Below the pieces are notes generated by a model that did not search any database, was not told where the DNA came from, and worked only from the letters and a program-made list of their open reading frames with translations. Made by a program: the position numbers and the translations under genes. From Rhynchospora pubera (Eukaryota > Streptophyta > Magnoliopsida > Poales > Cyperaceae), in contig CM051459.1 of the NCBI GenBank assembly GCA_028095005.1, forward strand, positions 312,420,513 to 312,484,512: DNA of 64,000 nt, in the 5' to 3' direction. Of this stretch, positions 34,875-45,186 are shown piece after piece (position 1 is the stretch's first letter; each line of letters starts with the position of its first letter).

Positions 34875-37800
34875 TCAATTATTAGCACCTAAATGTCCAA
34901 GTAAAAAGCCGAACCACTCATTTACAGTAAAATTAATCTCGTCCTCGCTATAACGCTTCCCCACAGGTTGCAAAAACTGCATTTTATTGACATTTCATAT
35001 AGTTAGTAACCTATGAACTCTAAACTCCACAATATAATATACATTAAACTCTAAATTATAAACCTTAAAACATTTTCATATATATACATTAAGGTTAATT
35101 AAACTTAATCCATACCGATGGTAGGTCCGGATGTAGCGTGCAGTGATCAAGGATCTTGCGTAGCGAAGTCATCGCATAAAAGCCGCAATCTGTATTGTTT
35201 GGTTGTCGTGGACTCTACAAGAACATAAAATAATACTATTAAGTTTAAATTAAATAAATTACGAAATTGTTGAAACTACATATATTAGTATTGAACTATG
35301 TACGGGAATCATTTGAACTTCAAACTTGGGAACTTGGACCAATCTTGACAGAGCTCTGCAAAATTAAATATAAAATTATGAAAATTCATTTTTAAATATT
35401 AGTATATAACTAAACAATGCATACACGCATTATATATATATATGTTAAGTCTAAACTTACTGATCGTAATTTCGTAGAATTGGAGATTGGTAGCCTTCGT
35501 TCGATTGGAGTGAATCTACTATCCACATCTTTCGTGTCGAGAGTTTTGCGATAATAATCACAAAATGCGACCTGTAATTACATACATATTATCTCTTTGT
35601 TGGTGAAATTAACATTAAACTGTAGATTCATAATAAAAGATAAAGTCAGAATTAGAGATTTTATAACTAACCGATTATGATGCACTAAAACATGGTAGGG
35701 ATCCCTTTTAGCATACTTCTTCAGAAGATTCGCTATGTATCGTACAGTTCCGAGCTCATCTTGCAGTACATCCCGACCCGAGCATCTTTCCGGATCCCAA
35801 AATATCCACTTCTTCATCAAAGTATTAGCACAATATTGCCTGCACCGCCTAAATGTTGTATGTACAACGTTTAGGGTTTAGGGTTTAGGGTTTTAATTTA
35901 TTAGACATATCATATAACCAATGATCAATTGTTGTAAAGTTAGGAAAGTACTTACAAGATCCAAAGTTTAATCACTTGAACGAAGAGTTCATTCCTACTG
36001 AAGACATGGCGGATGTCTTTAAATTCGAGGATGAAGGTCTTCACATCTTGAAATTCGAAATCAGCAGGAATATCGGCGAATTCAGTCACTGATTTGTCGA
36101 ACATCCTCATATAGTCGTGCATTCTCTTTGCGTGAGGCCCAATCTGTGCCAACTTCTCATCAGGGACGAACGGATCGTGCAATTGTATGTCCTCCTCCGC
36201 AAAAAACTAATCCACACTCTCCTCTTCATCTTCATCACCCTCTTGCACCGTCTCCTTTCCCTTATCTTGCGGATGAATATGTGGAGTTTGTTTCGTCATT
36301 TTCCTCACTTGCTCCTATAAAATCCACATTAGTCATCAAAACGATATATTTCTCATTTTTGAATATGGCAGTATATATAATAATTAGAACTTTGGAAAAT
36401 TTATAATTGAAATCAAGATTTACCAGTTTTGTCAAGTCATAATCTACAAGATGACCCGGCCATCTTAGAAATGAACCTTGGAGAACACCAAGCTGATCAT
36501 CTGCGTTAGGAGGTGGAAAAGGTACTATCACGTGTCTGGCACTATCGAAAACTTCTAAGATTTGTACCTTCACCTCCCCTATACCAACTGGTTGTCCATG
36601 GACTATCTCAGAAACCTGTGCAAACACCATAGCTCTAGCTACATACACAGGCGTCCCAGATATCCCTGGTAGGAGCAGCAAGGCTTCGACAGGCCCCTGT
36701 ATTAACGAATTAGAAACCCTAAATACTATATGAGGGCAAAAGCAATTAATATCTATCATAAGCTAGGTGTAATTAAGAACCTGATAAGTAGATTGAGGAA
36801 TCGGATGCGGTTGATTGTTGCTACCCTGTGATAGCATAATCATGGCTTGTTGAAAAATTGGATCGTAGGTCTGTGGTGTTTGGACTTGCGAGAACTGTTG
36901 CATTCGCCTGTTCCATTCCTCATCCATTCGGGCCTTGAATTCCTCATCCATTAGTCTTTTCACTTCCTCTTGCACCATCCGATCAACCTCCTCTTTGTTA
37001 AACCCCTTGTTTGATTTTCTTGTACCACTACCGTACACCTGCTTTACGCTTGAGAACACCGGATATCCTCTCAACCGTCCAGAATGCTCTGGTGTACCGA
37101 TCGCAGAAGTCAAGATATCATTTTGACGAACCGGTTGAACTTCCCCTGACTTAACTAGAGCAACCTATCACAAAAAAGTTAAAGTTAAACAAAATTGAAC
37201 TCATTGAATTCACAAAATAAAGTTATTTGAGTTGTTACACTTACTGCTTTGTCGACCACCTCGGCAGCCCTAGGATTTTTTACAACAAGTTCACCGGTAG
37301 CTTCATCCGTTACTGCACGTGCTCTACTCCAACTGTACGTCCTGTCATCCATATCCTTGGTAATAACCGATGACGCACCATGTACCTTTTCTCCTTCTTA
37401 TCTAGATTCATCACTTATATAACCGCCTGATCCCAGTCTGTGGGGCATGTCCCTTTTTGCGGTATTTTGACGGCCTTGCATACTCATTTTCTAGTAGCAG
37501 ATTCAAAAGACTTGTTAGTATAAACAAAAAAAAACTAAGCAATTAAGTAAAAGCGAAAGATACTCATTTTCATACCTTAAACTTCTCGCTGGAATGATAC
37601 TCTTGCATTGCCTCAAATTCTTCTTTCGAGATGTTCTGTACATCCCATGGTGGGGGTGCACCTTCCTTTGGATTCTCCAAGTAAGCCTTATTCTGATATG
37701 ACCAAAAAGACACGTTATAATTAAAATTGATGCTAAATCAATCGTTTATAAATGAACATGTATTATAGAGGAAATTCTCTCACCAATCGAATTTTCCAAT

Positions 37801-38262
37801 GTCTCCAAGACTCGTTACAGTTACGTAGAATCTTCTTCTTAACATCCAGTGGTAAGTCATCCGGAAGTTTCCAATCCTGTGCTATTTGTTTGTACAAATT
37901 TTTTTTCAACTCATTTGGCACCGCAATCCAATTAGGATAACTGCATTCATTTCATTTGTATAAGTGCATTAATACTATAATCAAATGATAATTCATATCT
38001 CAAATTCATATTAATACCTGCAAGGAATCATATCTCTTGTTTTTGAAGCACACCAATTTGTGAATGCCTTTGCATTTTCGCCAATCGGCTTGCATTTCTC
38101 GTTAAACTTGACCTTCATGTCCTGTCCAGCAGCTATCTTTTTGCGTGTCTTCAAACACTTAGACGTTGATCTTTTTCCCCTTTTGTTACTAACAATAATC
38201 TCCTCTTCCGAACTCGAGTCATTCGGGTTCATCCCGGGATCCTGATCATTTCTGTCCGACAT
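34875..38262 (-). pseudogene. CACTA second gene: TNPA-like protein with C-terminal Ulp1/C48 cysteine peptidase domain
   Basis: Twelve exons join in phase with GT/AG borders: 38262-38018, 37940-37784, 37692-37576, 37490-37245, 37164-36781, 36696-36424, 36314-35956, 35839-35672, 35571-35461, 35355-35304, 35214-35116, 34976-34875; about 770 codons. The N-terminal part matches En/Spm plant transposase-type proteins (NWIAVPNELKK, LDVKKKILRNCNESWRHWK, YLENPKEGAPPPWD) and a basic/coiled region (EEVKRLMDEEFKARMDEEW). A DUF8039-like block (VYVARAMVF, GSFLRWPGHLVDYDL) follows. The last exons form a Ulp1-type peptidase: His in SHFVIII, Asp in MWIVDSL, Gln and Cys in RQPNNTDCGFYAM. Two in-frame stops, TAA at 37400-37398 and TAG at 36209-36207, break an otherwise clean gene. 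In related CACTA and MULE proteins such peptidase domains are inferred deSUMOylases. Confidence 0.8.
35870..35895 (+). repeat. Short plant telomere-like repeat (TTTAGGG)3
   Basis: GTTTAGGGTTTAGGGTTTAG lies in the intron between exons 7 and 8 of the CACTA second gene. It is the Arabidopsis-type telomere unit, three copies only; probably an intronic simple repeat. Confidence 0.8.
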
Positions 38263-38561
38263 TGCTGTAATTTAAAATCCAAGTTACATACCACAACTTA
38301 CATGCACAAAGTCAAACACATAACACAAAAATTAATAGAGCTCAAATTAAAATAATTCACAATTCAATCTCAAATAACATTAGAAATGAGAATTAATAGC
38401 AAGCTCAATCTCAAATAACATAATAATAGATAAAATAACATAGTACTAATCCAAGGAAAGGTTCATATAATTGGATCACCAAGGAATACAACAAAATAAC
38501 ATAGTACTAATCCAAACATTGTACTCTAAGCTCACTTAATCCAAACATGTAAACCCTAATA

Positions 38562-38816
38562 TTATTCTTCATCATTCGGCTTATTGTCATCAGTATTTTC
38601 TTCTCTAATTTCTGTGTACGGTGCCACAAACTTATCAATTAAAAACTTGAAAAATATTGCAGCCTCTTCATAATTCGGCTTCTTGGCCTCATTTTGGTTA
38701 GGCTGGTTTTGAGATGCCTGATTTTGAGAGGCTGGGTTGGAACGAACGTTTCGCCTAACATAGACTCGTTCGATGGATTTTTTCGCATTTTGGTTGCTTC
38801 CTTCACCTTTCTCCAT
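38562..38816 (-). CDS. Small acidic CACTA ORF of unknown function (copy 2)
   Basis: 84 codons, MEKGEGSNQNAKKSIERVYV..., with an Asn/Gln-rich middle (SQNQASQNQPNQNE) and an end rich in Glu/Asp/Asn. The start closely parallels the ORF at 39374-39069 (M-K-EGSN...VEQVYVR), so the two are duplicates within the element. They lie just upstream of the second gene and may be alternative first exons of it or independent small proteins. Confidence 0.4.
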   Translation of the reverse strand: MEKGEGSNQNAKKSIERVYVRRNVRSNPASQNQASQNQPNQNEAKKPNYEEAAIFFKFLIDKFVAPYTEIREENTDDNKPNDEE

Positions 38817-39068
38817 TACTACCTAATTAAAACACCATATATAATTTATTTAGATGATAATTAAAATATATATTCAATCATGGATAGTTAATCAATTCAT
38901 ACACAATAATAATAATTTAGATAATAATTAAAACATTAAAACATAGATATAGATAAAACAAAATAACATATTCCAAACTTAAGGTTCATACAAATTAAGG
39001 TTCAAATTAACATAGATAATAATTAAAACAACAATTCAAACACTTAAACGCTAAATTAAACCCTAAAT

Positions 39069-39374
39069 TCACTCCTTTTTTTCTTCCTCTATCTCCTCTG
39101 GCTCCTCCTCTGGCATCTCCTCTGGGACCTCCTCCCAATCTGCAGGAGTCCGTCCGCAACCGACTGGAAAACGCCTCACAGCAGATACAGACCTCCTAGG
39201 GAGAGGCTTATCTCGCATCCACTGAGGCACGTATCTCTGACGAGTGACATCAAACTCTGCCTTGGTGTCCGTCTTCGTCTCCGTCTCCTTCTTGTCCTTT
39301 TGTCGGACATAAACTTGTTCAACGGGTTTTTTCCCCTTATTCCCCTTTGGGTTGCTTCCTTCCGATTTGTCCAT
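39069..39374 (-). CDS. Small CACTA ORF of unknown function (copy 1)
   Basis: 101 codons, MDKSEGSNPKGNKGKKPVEQ..., Lys/Glu-rich with RQRYVPQWMRDKPLPRRS in the middle and an acidic end (EEPEEIEEEKKE). Its N-terminus resembles that of the ORF at 38816-38562. No family recognised. It sits between the repeat-rich middle of the CACTA element and the second gene, in the same orientation. Confidence 0.4.
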   Translation of the reverse strand: MDKSEGSNPKGNKGKKPVEQVYVRQKDKKETETKTDTKAEFDVTRQRYVPQWMRDKPLPRRSVSAVRRFPVGCGRTPADWEEVPEEMPEEEPEEIEEEKKE

Positions 39375-39389
39375 TACTACCTTTTAATT

Positions 39390-40241
39390 TATATACACAT
39401 TTCCATTTAAATTTCAATTTAATTTATATACACATTAAATTTACAGTTCAATTCAATTCTTATTCAATTCCTAATCAATTCCTATTCAATTCAATTTCAT
39501 TGCATTTTAGTCCAACAGCCCCGAAATTAACCCAAAACAGCCCCAAAACAGTTCAGTTTCAGCCTAATCAATTACAATTACAATTATCAATCAATCAATT
39601 CTCAATTAACCCAAACCCAAACCCAATCACATACAATCACAATTATCAATCAATCAATTCTCAATTAACCCAAACCCAAACCCAAACCCAATCACATACA
39701 ATCACAATTATCAACCAATCAATTCTCAATTCTCAATTAATCTAATCAATTTCTAATCATCAATCACAAATGCAAATAGAAAGAGAGAGAGATAGAGAGA
39801 GATGATACCTTCTTAGGGAGAGAGAGGGAGGTCACTGTCGTCGGCTCTTGGCTGTCGCGATCTTTCGAAGGGGGAGAGAGAGGGAGGTGCTGTCGGAGAA
39901 AGGGAGTGAGGGGCTGTCGGCTCTCGGCTGTGGAAGGGAGAGAGAGAAAGGAGGAGAGGTCAGTTCAGAGAGAGAAAGAGGGGTAGAGAGAGAAATGACA
40001 GAGAGGCAGAGAGAAGGAGATCGAGAGGGAAGAGGGAAGAGGGGTAGAGAGAGAGAGTGAGAGACTTACAGGGCAGAGAGGAAGATCGAGAGGGAAGAGG
40101 GAAGAGAGTGCTGTCGCTGTCGAAGGAAGAGAGAAGGAGATCGAGAGGGAAGAGCTAGGGTTTTCAGAGAGAAGGAGATCGAGAGTTTCGGACGGGGATT
40201 TTGAGGGGGGGGCGGGTTATATATTAAAAAAAATAGGGTTT
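39390..40241. other. Low-complexity leader of CACTA gene 2
   Basis: 39570-39750 is a tandem repeat of CAATTCTCAATTAACCCAAA and CCCAATCACATACAATCAC segments. 39780-40200 is strongly purine-biased (GAGAGAGAGGGAGG), with repeated GAGAAGGAGATCGAGAGGGA. It is probably a promoter/5' UTR region for the minus-strand gene; the CT-rich transcript side would be typical of plant leaders. Confidence 0.6.
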
Positions 40242-40558
40242 GATCTTTAGTACCGGTTCTTAGACTAAAAACCGGTACTAAAGATCGCGACGTTTTAAAT
40301 TCACATGATCTTTAGTACCGGTTTTTAGACAAAAACCGGTACTAAAGATATTCCCCAATTTTATCCGTTTAAGTGGGACCCACCTTTACAAATATATCTA
40401 ATTTTATTTTAAATTAATTGTTGATCTTTAGTACCGGTTCTTAGACTAAAAACCGGTACTAAAGATCGCGACGTTTTAAATTCACAAGATCTTTAGTATC
40501 GGTTTTTAGACAAAAACTGATACTAAAGATATTCCCCAATTTTGTCCGTTTAAGTGGG

Positions 40559-42372
40559 TGACATCGTCATTATTTGTAGGCATTTGGACCATACTTGGCA
40601 CTCAAATAACACTCAAACCATTGAATTATTCAATAGATTGCTATGATTTCGATGGAATTGGCTCTACCGTCGTTTCTTCTCTCATTTTACAGGATTTTGA
40701 TGATTTCTGATGATTTTGGAGCATATAGATGGATTCCCGACGTAGCACGCACGCTAGACGACTCATTCCTAGCATTGGAGGCTCTTTTCTCTCTCCTGGT
40801 CGACCCGAACAATCATCTGTTCGATCCGACCAGCACCTATGGCAGCCAGGCGTCATTTTCTCTCTCCTGGTCGACCCGACCAGGAGCCTGTTCGATCCGA
40901 CTGGGCATCACAACAGCAGACTTGTGCAGCTGTTCTTTCTCTCTCCTGTTCGGTTCGAACAAGGATCTGTTCGGTTTGACCAGGGTGCCGCCATATCACA
41001 TAAGGCATTATTTTTTACATAGAAACTGATGGAAATGGCAATTTCTTGCGCCCTGGTGCCCTAGCCTTCCATCCTTGCGACCTGGGACATCCATATATAC
41101 ACCTCTAGACCTGAAGGAAAGGGGACAACCTTCCATACCACAAAATTCCTCTTTCCATAGGCGTTTTTCTCTCTTCCACCTTTGGAGATCATCAAAGCTT
41201 GGTTCTTTGAAGCGACGGCAGCAAGGAGACGAGTTTGGTGACCATCTTGCAACACCTCACTGCCTAGAGATTGTAGTTCGAAAGCATAAAGGAGTATTCG
41301 ATTTATTCTTCTATGTTTTCTTCTCTATTTTCAATGGGCTTGTATCTTATGATTTCTATGTTATTTGTTGTGTGTTTTAGTACTATGTTAGGCTAAATTT
41401 ATGTAGTCTTAGGGGTAAGGTAGTAACTTAGGTTTGGATGTTGTGATTTGACTTGATATGATATGATATGTTTTGTTGATTTGTTTTGTTGAGAATTATG
41501 TTAATTGCTTGTTTAAATTGCTTGGTTAAGTCTAATTAACTTCTAGATGTACGGCCGCATTTAGTTAAGTTCTAAAGTTAGGTTAATCAAGATAATTTAG
41601 ATAAGTATTAGGGATAAATCGTAGATCCGAAAGGGGAGATTAGTTGACATCAAAAGTGTAACTTTTAGACAAGTCCAAAAGACCTCTAGATATCCTTACG
41701 AACTCCAACAAACAAGTTTAAATTGATTGAATTCTATACCAAAAGTTGTGAACCAATCGAGTTAATTAGGTTAGGTTGTGATTTAACCAGTTTCTAGTCC
41801 AACAAGCGACAGCTGAGGTTTAGAATATCTAGGTTTGACCAACAAACCCTAGCACAAGGCATAAAGTATCATAAAAGGTCAAAACCACACACTTATACCA
41901 TCTGTTCGGATCGAACAGATTCTTGTTCGGATTGAACAGAGTCCTGTTCGGATTGAACAGACTCCTGTTCGGATTGAACAGATCCTTGTTCGAACCGAAC
42001 AGAGAAGTAAACGCTTGAAAAACACCGTTCGATGCACGAAAGTGATAAGTTCTGTGTTCTAGAGTCCAAACCAAGGTGAAACCTGAACCCTAAGACGCTT
42101 TTTATACTGTTTGAAAACCCAAAAACTTTACTTTAGTTGTTTACATTATTTTAATAGACAAAAACAACCAAAAATATCTACTTTATTGCACTTAGATTTA
42201 TTTCAACTATTTCTCCACCAAAATATTCTTGTCTAGCTTTTGAAAAAGGATAAGTCCAGTAATCAATTGTACCGTCCCTTGGGTTCGACCCTAAAGCTGT
42301 ACTCCAAAAGACTAGTGAGGTTAGCTCTAGGTATATAAATTTATTTGATTCCTAGGATTTAAGCCTTCATCA
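40559..42372 (+). repeat. 5' LTR of the truncated Athila-like element
   Basis: 1814 bp. It shares long stretches with the LTRs at 9116 and 14283 (e.g. GCTAAATTTATGTAGTCTTAG, GATCCGAAAGGGGAGATTAG). Array B here has five 21 bp units (41902-42006). Looser palindrome pairs occur at 40796-40985. Confidence 0.92.
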
Positions 42373-42375
42373 AAT

Positions 42376-42393
42376 TGGCGCCGTTGCCGGGGA
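42376..42393 (+). promoter_or_regulatory. Primer binding site, tRNA-Asp type
   Basis: TGGCGCCGTTGCCGGGGA three bases after the LTR, identical to that at 11151. Confidence 0.92.
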
Positions 42394-42673
42394 CGGTGTT
42401 GATATTGGATCTTTATCTTAGTATTAAGAGACTAGATCTTTTCTTTTTCTTTTTAAACTCACGTTTTCTTCTCTCTTGATTACAGGACTGGCAGGTAACA
42501 CGCAAAGGAAGAAGTCCCCACCCCCAAAGGTCAAAGACTTTCTCCGGAGAATAAACGAAGAAGCCAGCTCCTCCTCCTTCACTTCTGTTCGAACCGACCA
42601 GGACTCTGTTCGATCCGACCAGAGCCCCGTTCGATCCGACCAGCACTCCGAACAGAGAGAAGAAAACCCAGCA

Positions 42674-44700
42674 ATGGCCGACCAACTCACTCCCGAGGCC
42701 ATTGCCCAGCGCATTCAGGAACTGGAGAACCTCCGTCTCCAACTCGAGCAAAGAGAGGCTCAACTCACAGCAAATCGGAACGCTCTCGCGGGACAACGAA
42801 GGGATTTCGAAGACGAGCGTCGCCGATGGACTCAAGAAGACGAGGGAAGCATCCATAACTCCGACTACGAAGATGAGGAAGATCGTGAAAGGACTCTTAT
42901 GGAGTTTGGAGTTCCCAGCGCAAGAAACGTGGGCGGACCAGTGGTGATTCCAGGCATCGCCGCTAACAACATGCAAATCGCCCCCAACCACGTCGTGCTT
43001 GTGCAACAAAATCCGTTCTATGGGAACGACGATGAGGATCCCCATGCTCACTTACAAACTTTTATTGATTGCACTAGATTAATTAAGTTTAATGGTGTTC
43101 CTCAACAAGCAATTAGGCTATTGTTATTTCACTTCACCCTTAAGGACCGAGCACAAAAATGGTATAAAACATTGAAAAAAGGGTCAATTAGGTCTTGGGA
43201 TGAAATGGCACAAACCTTCTTGGATAGGTATTTTCCTTCGGATAGAGCTGACAAAATTAGAGCTGAATTGAATAATTTTGCCCAAAACCAAAATGAATCA
43301 ATGAGGGATGCATGGGAACGGTTTAGGGATTTAGAAAATTCTTGCCCACATCATGGGATTCAAGAATGGATGCTCCTTAAATCATTCTACACTGGACTTG
43401 ATGATAATATTAAAATCAATCTTGATTCTCTTTCAGGTGGGGCATTCAAAAGACTTGATACGGCACGAGGGCGAGATTTACTTGATTATTGTGCAAGAAA
43501 TTACACATGGTACCCTCTACTCATTCCCCGCCACTCGAGTAATTCAAGGCAACAAGTGCACAAAATTTCAACTAAAGAGGCGAGGATAGAGGAGCTAGAA
43601 GCTGAACTTGCCGCTTACCAATCGGCTCAAGGGACACATCTCCATTCAAACCAATGCGGAGCGTGTGGCGAGGAAGGACATACATCTATCAATTGTCCTA
43701 TTGCCAAAATTGGTAACGGAGGGGCCCAAGTGAACTACCTACACAATGGGCCCCCTTACGGTTCAAAGTACCAAAATAGCCCACCAAATTTGTATAGGAA
43801 TGCCCAATTCAACAACAACAATAGAGACCAATCATTTCAAAAGAAACCCTTTTTCGATAGGGAAGAGATTCCAATTGTTGTTCAAGAATTCATGAGTGAG
43901 CAAGAAAGGATTAACAAATCTGTGGCTTTAGGGTTAGATGAATTGAAGGCCACCACTGACGAATTGAAGGCTACCATCAACGAATTTAAGGGAAGTGCAA
44001 GCACCTTACAACGCTTGGAGCGCATGATGGAAGCACACTTCTCCCGACCACCTGGCAAGCTTCCAAGCCAACCACTAGTCAACCCAAGTGCAGAGATCAA
44101 AGCCATTCATGTTCTACGAAGCGGCAATGAGTACCAAGACCCACCCGTGCCACCAAACGAAGGAAACAACCTCTCTGTTCGGTCCGACCAGAATCCCGTT
44201 CGGTCCGAACAGGAGGAACCAGGGGAGATGCAACCAATTCTTGAGAAAGTTTTGGCATTCCCTCCACTCCATGAGGCATCCCAGACACAAGGCACCATTC
44301 CTGAGCCTGAACAAGCTGAAGAGGTGCCACTTGCATCCTCTGTTCGGTCCGACCAAGCTCCTGTTCGGTTCGAACAGAGCACAACAGTGGTCCAAAGCAA
44401 GGGCAGAAAGAAGGCACAACAACCTGAGTCAACCTATAGGCCACCTGTCCCATTTCCTCAGCGACTAGTGAAGAAGAATGAGGAAGAACGATTTCGAACT
44501 TTTTGGGAGATTCTCAAGGAATTGAAGGTCAACATTCCATTCACAGATGTCATAGCTCAAGTGCCGATCTTTGCAAGATTCTTGAAGGAGTTATGCACGG
44601 GCAAGAGATCCATGGAAGAGCTCAAAACAGTGGCCCTATCACACAAGAGTAGCGAGACTTTGAAAAGCAAGATGCCCCCAAAACTTGAGGATCCTAGGAT
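42674..44700 (+). CDS. Ty3/gypsy (Athila-like) Gag, C-terminally truncated
   Basis: The open frame reaches from 42476, where a CAG splice-like site lies just after the primer region, but MADQLTPEAIAQRI at 42674 looks like a natural start. Order: N-terminal coiled coil (LENLRLQLEQREAQL), the retrotransposon Gag core (DPHAHLQTFIDC, LKDRAQKWY, SWDEMAQTFLDRYFP, DAWERFRDLENSCPHHG), then the zinc knuckle CGACGEEGHTSINC. A linker rich in the repeat-derived peptide SVRSDQ and a C-terminal segment ending LEDPRI follow; the deletion then fuses it to LTR sequence, giving INLFDS and stop. Gag would form particles and bind element RNA. Protease, RT and integrase are missing. The peptide repeats are translations of the same palindromes found in the LTRs. 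Confidence 0.88.
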
Positions 44701-44744
44701 TATAAATTTATTTGATTCCTAGGATTTAAGCCTTCATCAGTGGG

Positions 44745-45186
44745 ACACACCTTTACAAATATATTACTTTTTCTTTTAAATTAATTGTTGATCTTTAGTA
44801 CCGGTTTTTAGTCAAAAAATCGGTACTAAAGATAAATTCGAATTCTGGCCCCATTTTTTTTCTATTTGATTATAAAATTACAAATATGAATTGAAAATAT
44901 CATTCTAATAACAGGTCAGATAATCTTTTCAAATATTTATTACAAACTTGGTCAGATAATCTTAATTACAAATTCGAATTCATTTATTTTTTGGTGACTT
45001 CGGTCGATCTACCCACACGCCTTCTTCCTGATTGGAACGCAAATTACTTGCTAACTCTTCAATTGGTTGCGGTGTCCCATCGATACCTGTGAACATAATA
45101 ATTATATTGGAACGCAAATTACTTGCTAACTCTTCAATTGGAACGCAAATTGCTCATATTAATTCTGTAAATTATTTTCTACAGAT
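44745..45186. other. CACTA sequence between retrotransposon and TNP2 stop
   Basis: Third hairpin unit at about 44790-44835, then AT-rich sequence with ATTGGAACGCAAATTACTTG and CTAACTCTTCAATTGG repeated at 45030-45065 and 45107-45145. Confidence 0.6.

Larger units (their letters stand above)
40559..44739 (+). mobile_element. Athila-like LTR retrotransposon, 3' side deleted, TSD GTGGG
   Basis: 5' LTR 40559-42372 (TGACATCG...TTCATCA), tRNA-Asp primer site at 42376, gag ORF, then an abrupt jump to the last 39 bp of the LTR (44701-44739). GTGGG flanks both ends (40554-40558 and 44740-44744), so this is one insertion that later lost pol and nearly all of the 3' LTR. The LTR is clearly homologous to that of the element at 9116-16399, making it a plausible relative of that element's autonomous partner. 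Confidence 0.93.
40242..44850. repeat. Internal hairpin-repeat cluster of the CACTA, ~191-bp tandem units
   Basis: A unit starting GATCTTTAGTACCGG at 40242 repeats at 40433 and again at 44790 after the inserted retrotransposon. Each unit holds two hairpins TTAGTACCGG...CCGGTACTAAAGAT separated by GCGACGTTTTAAATTCAC, then CCGTTTAAGTGGG and an AT-rich spacer. The retrotransposon landed in the GTGGG of the second unit. Confidence 0.88.

Noticed and set aside
39347..39745. 132-codon Asn/Gln/Pro-rich ORF
   Set aside because: Low-complexity tandem repeat (CAATTCTCAATTAACCCAAA) antisense to the CACTA leader.
42413..43051. Minus-strand 212-codon ORF
   Set aside because: Complete shadow of gag on the other strand; gag has the zinc knuckle and Gag core.
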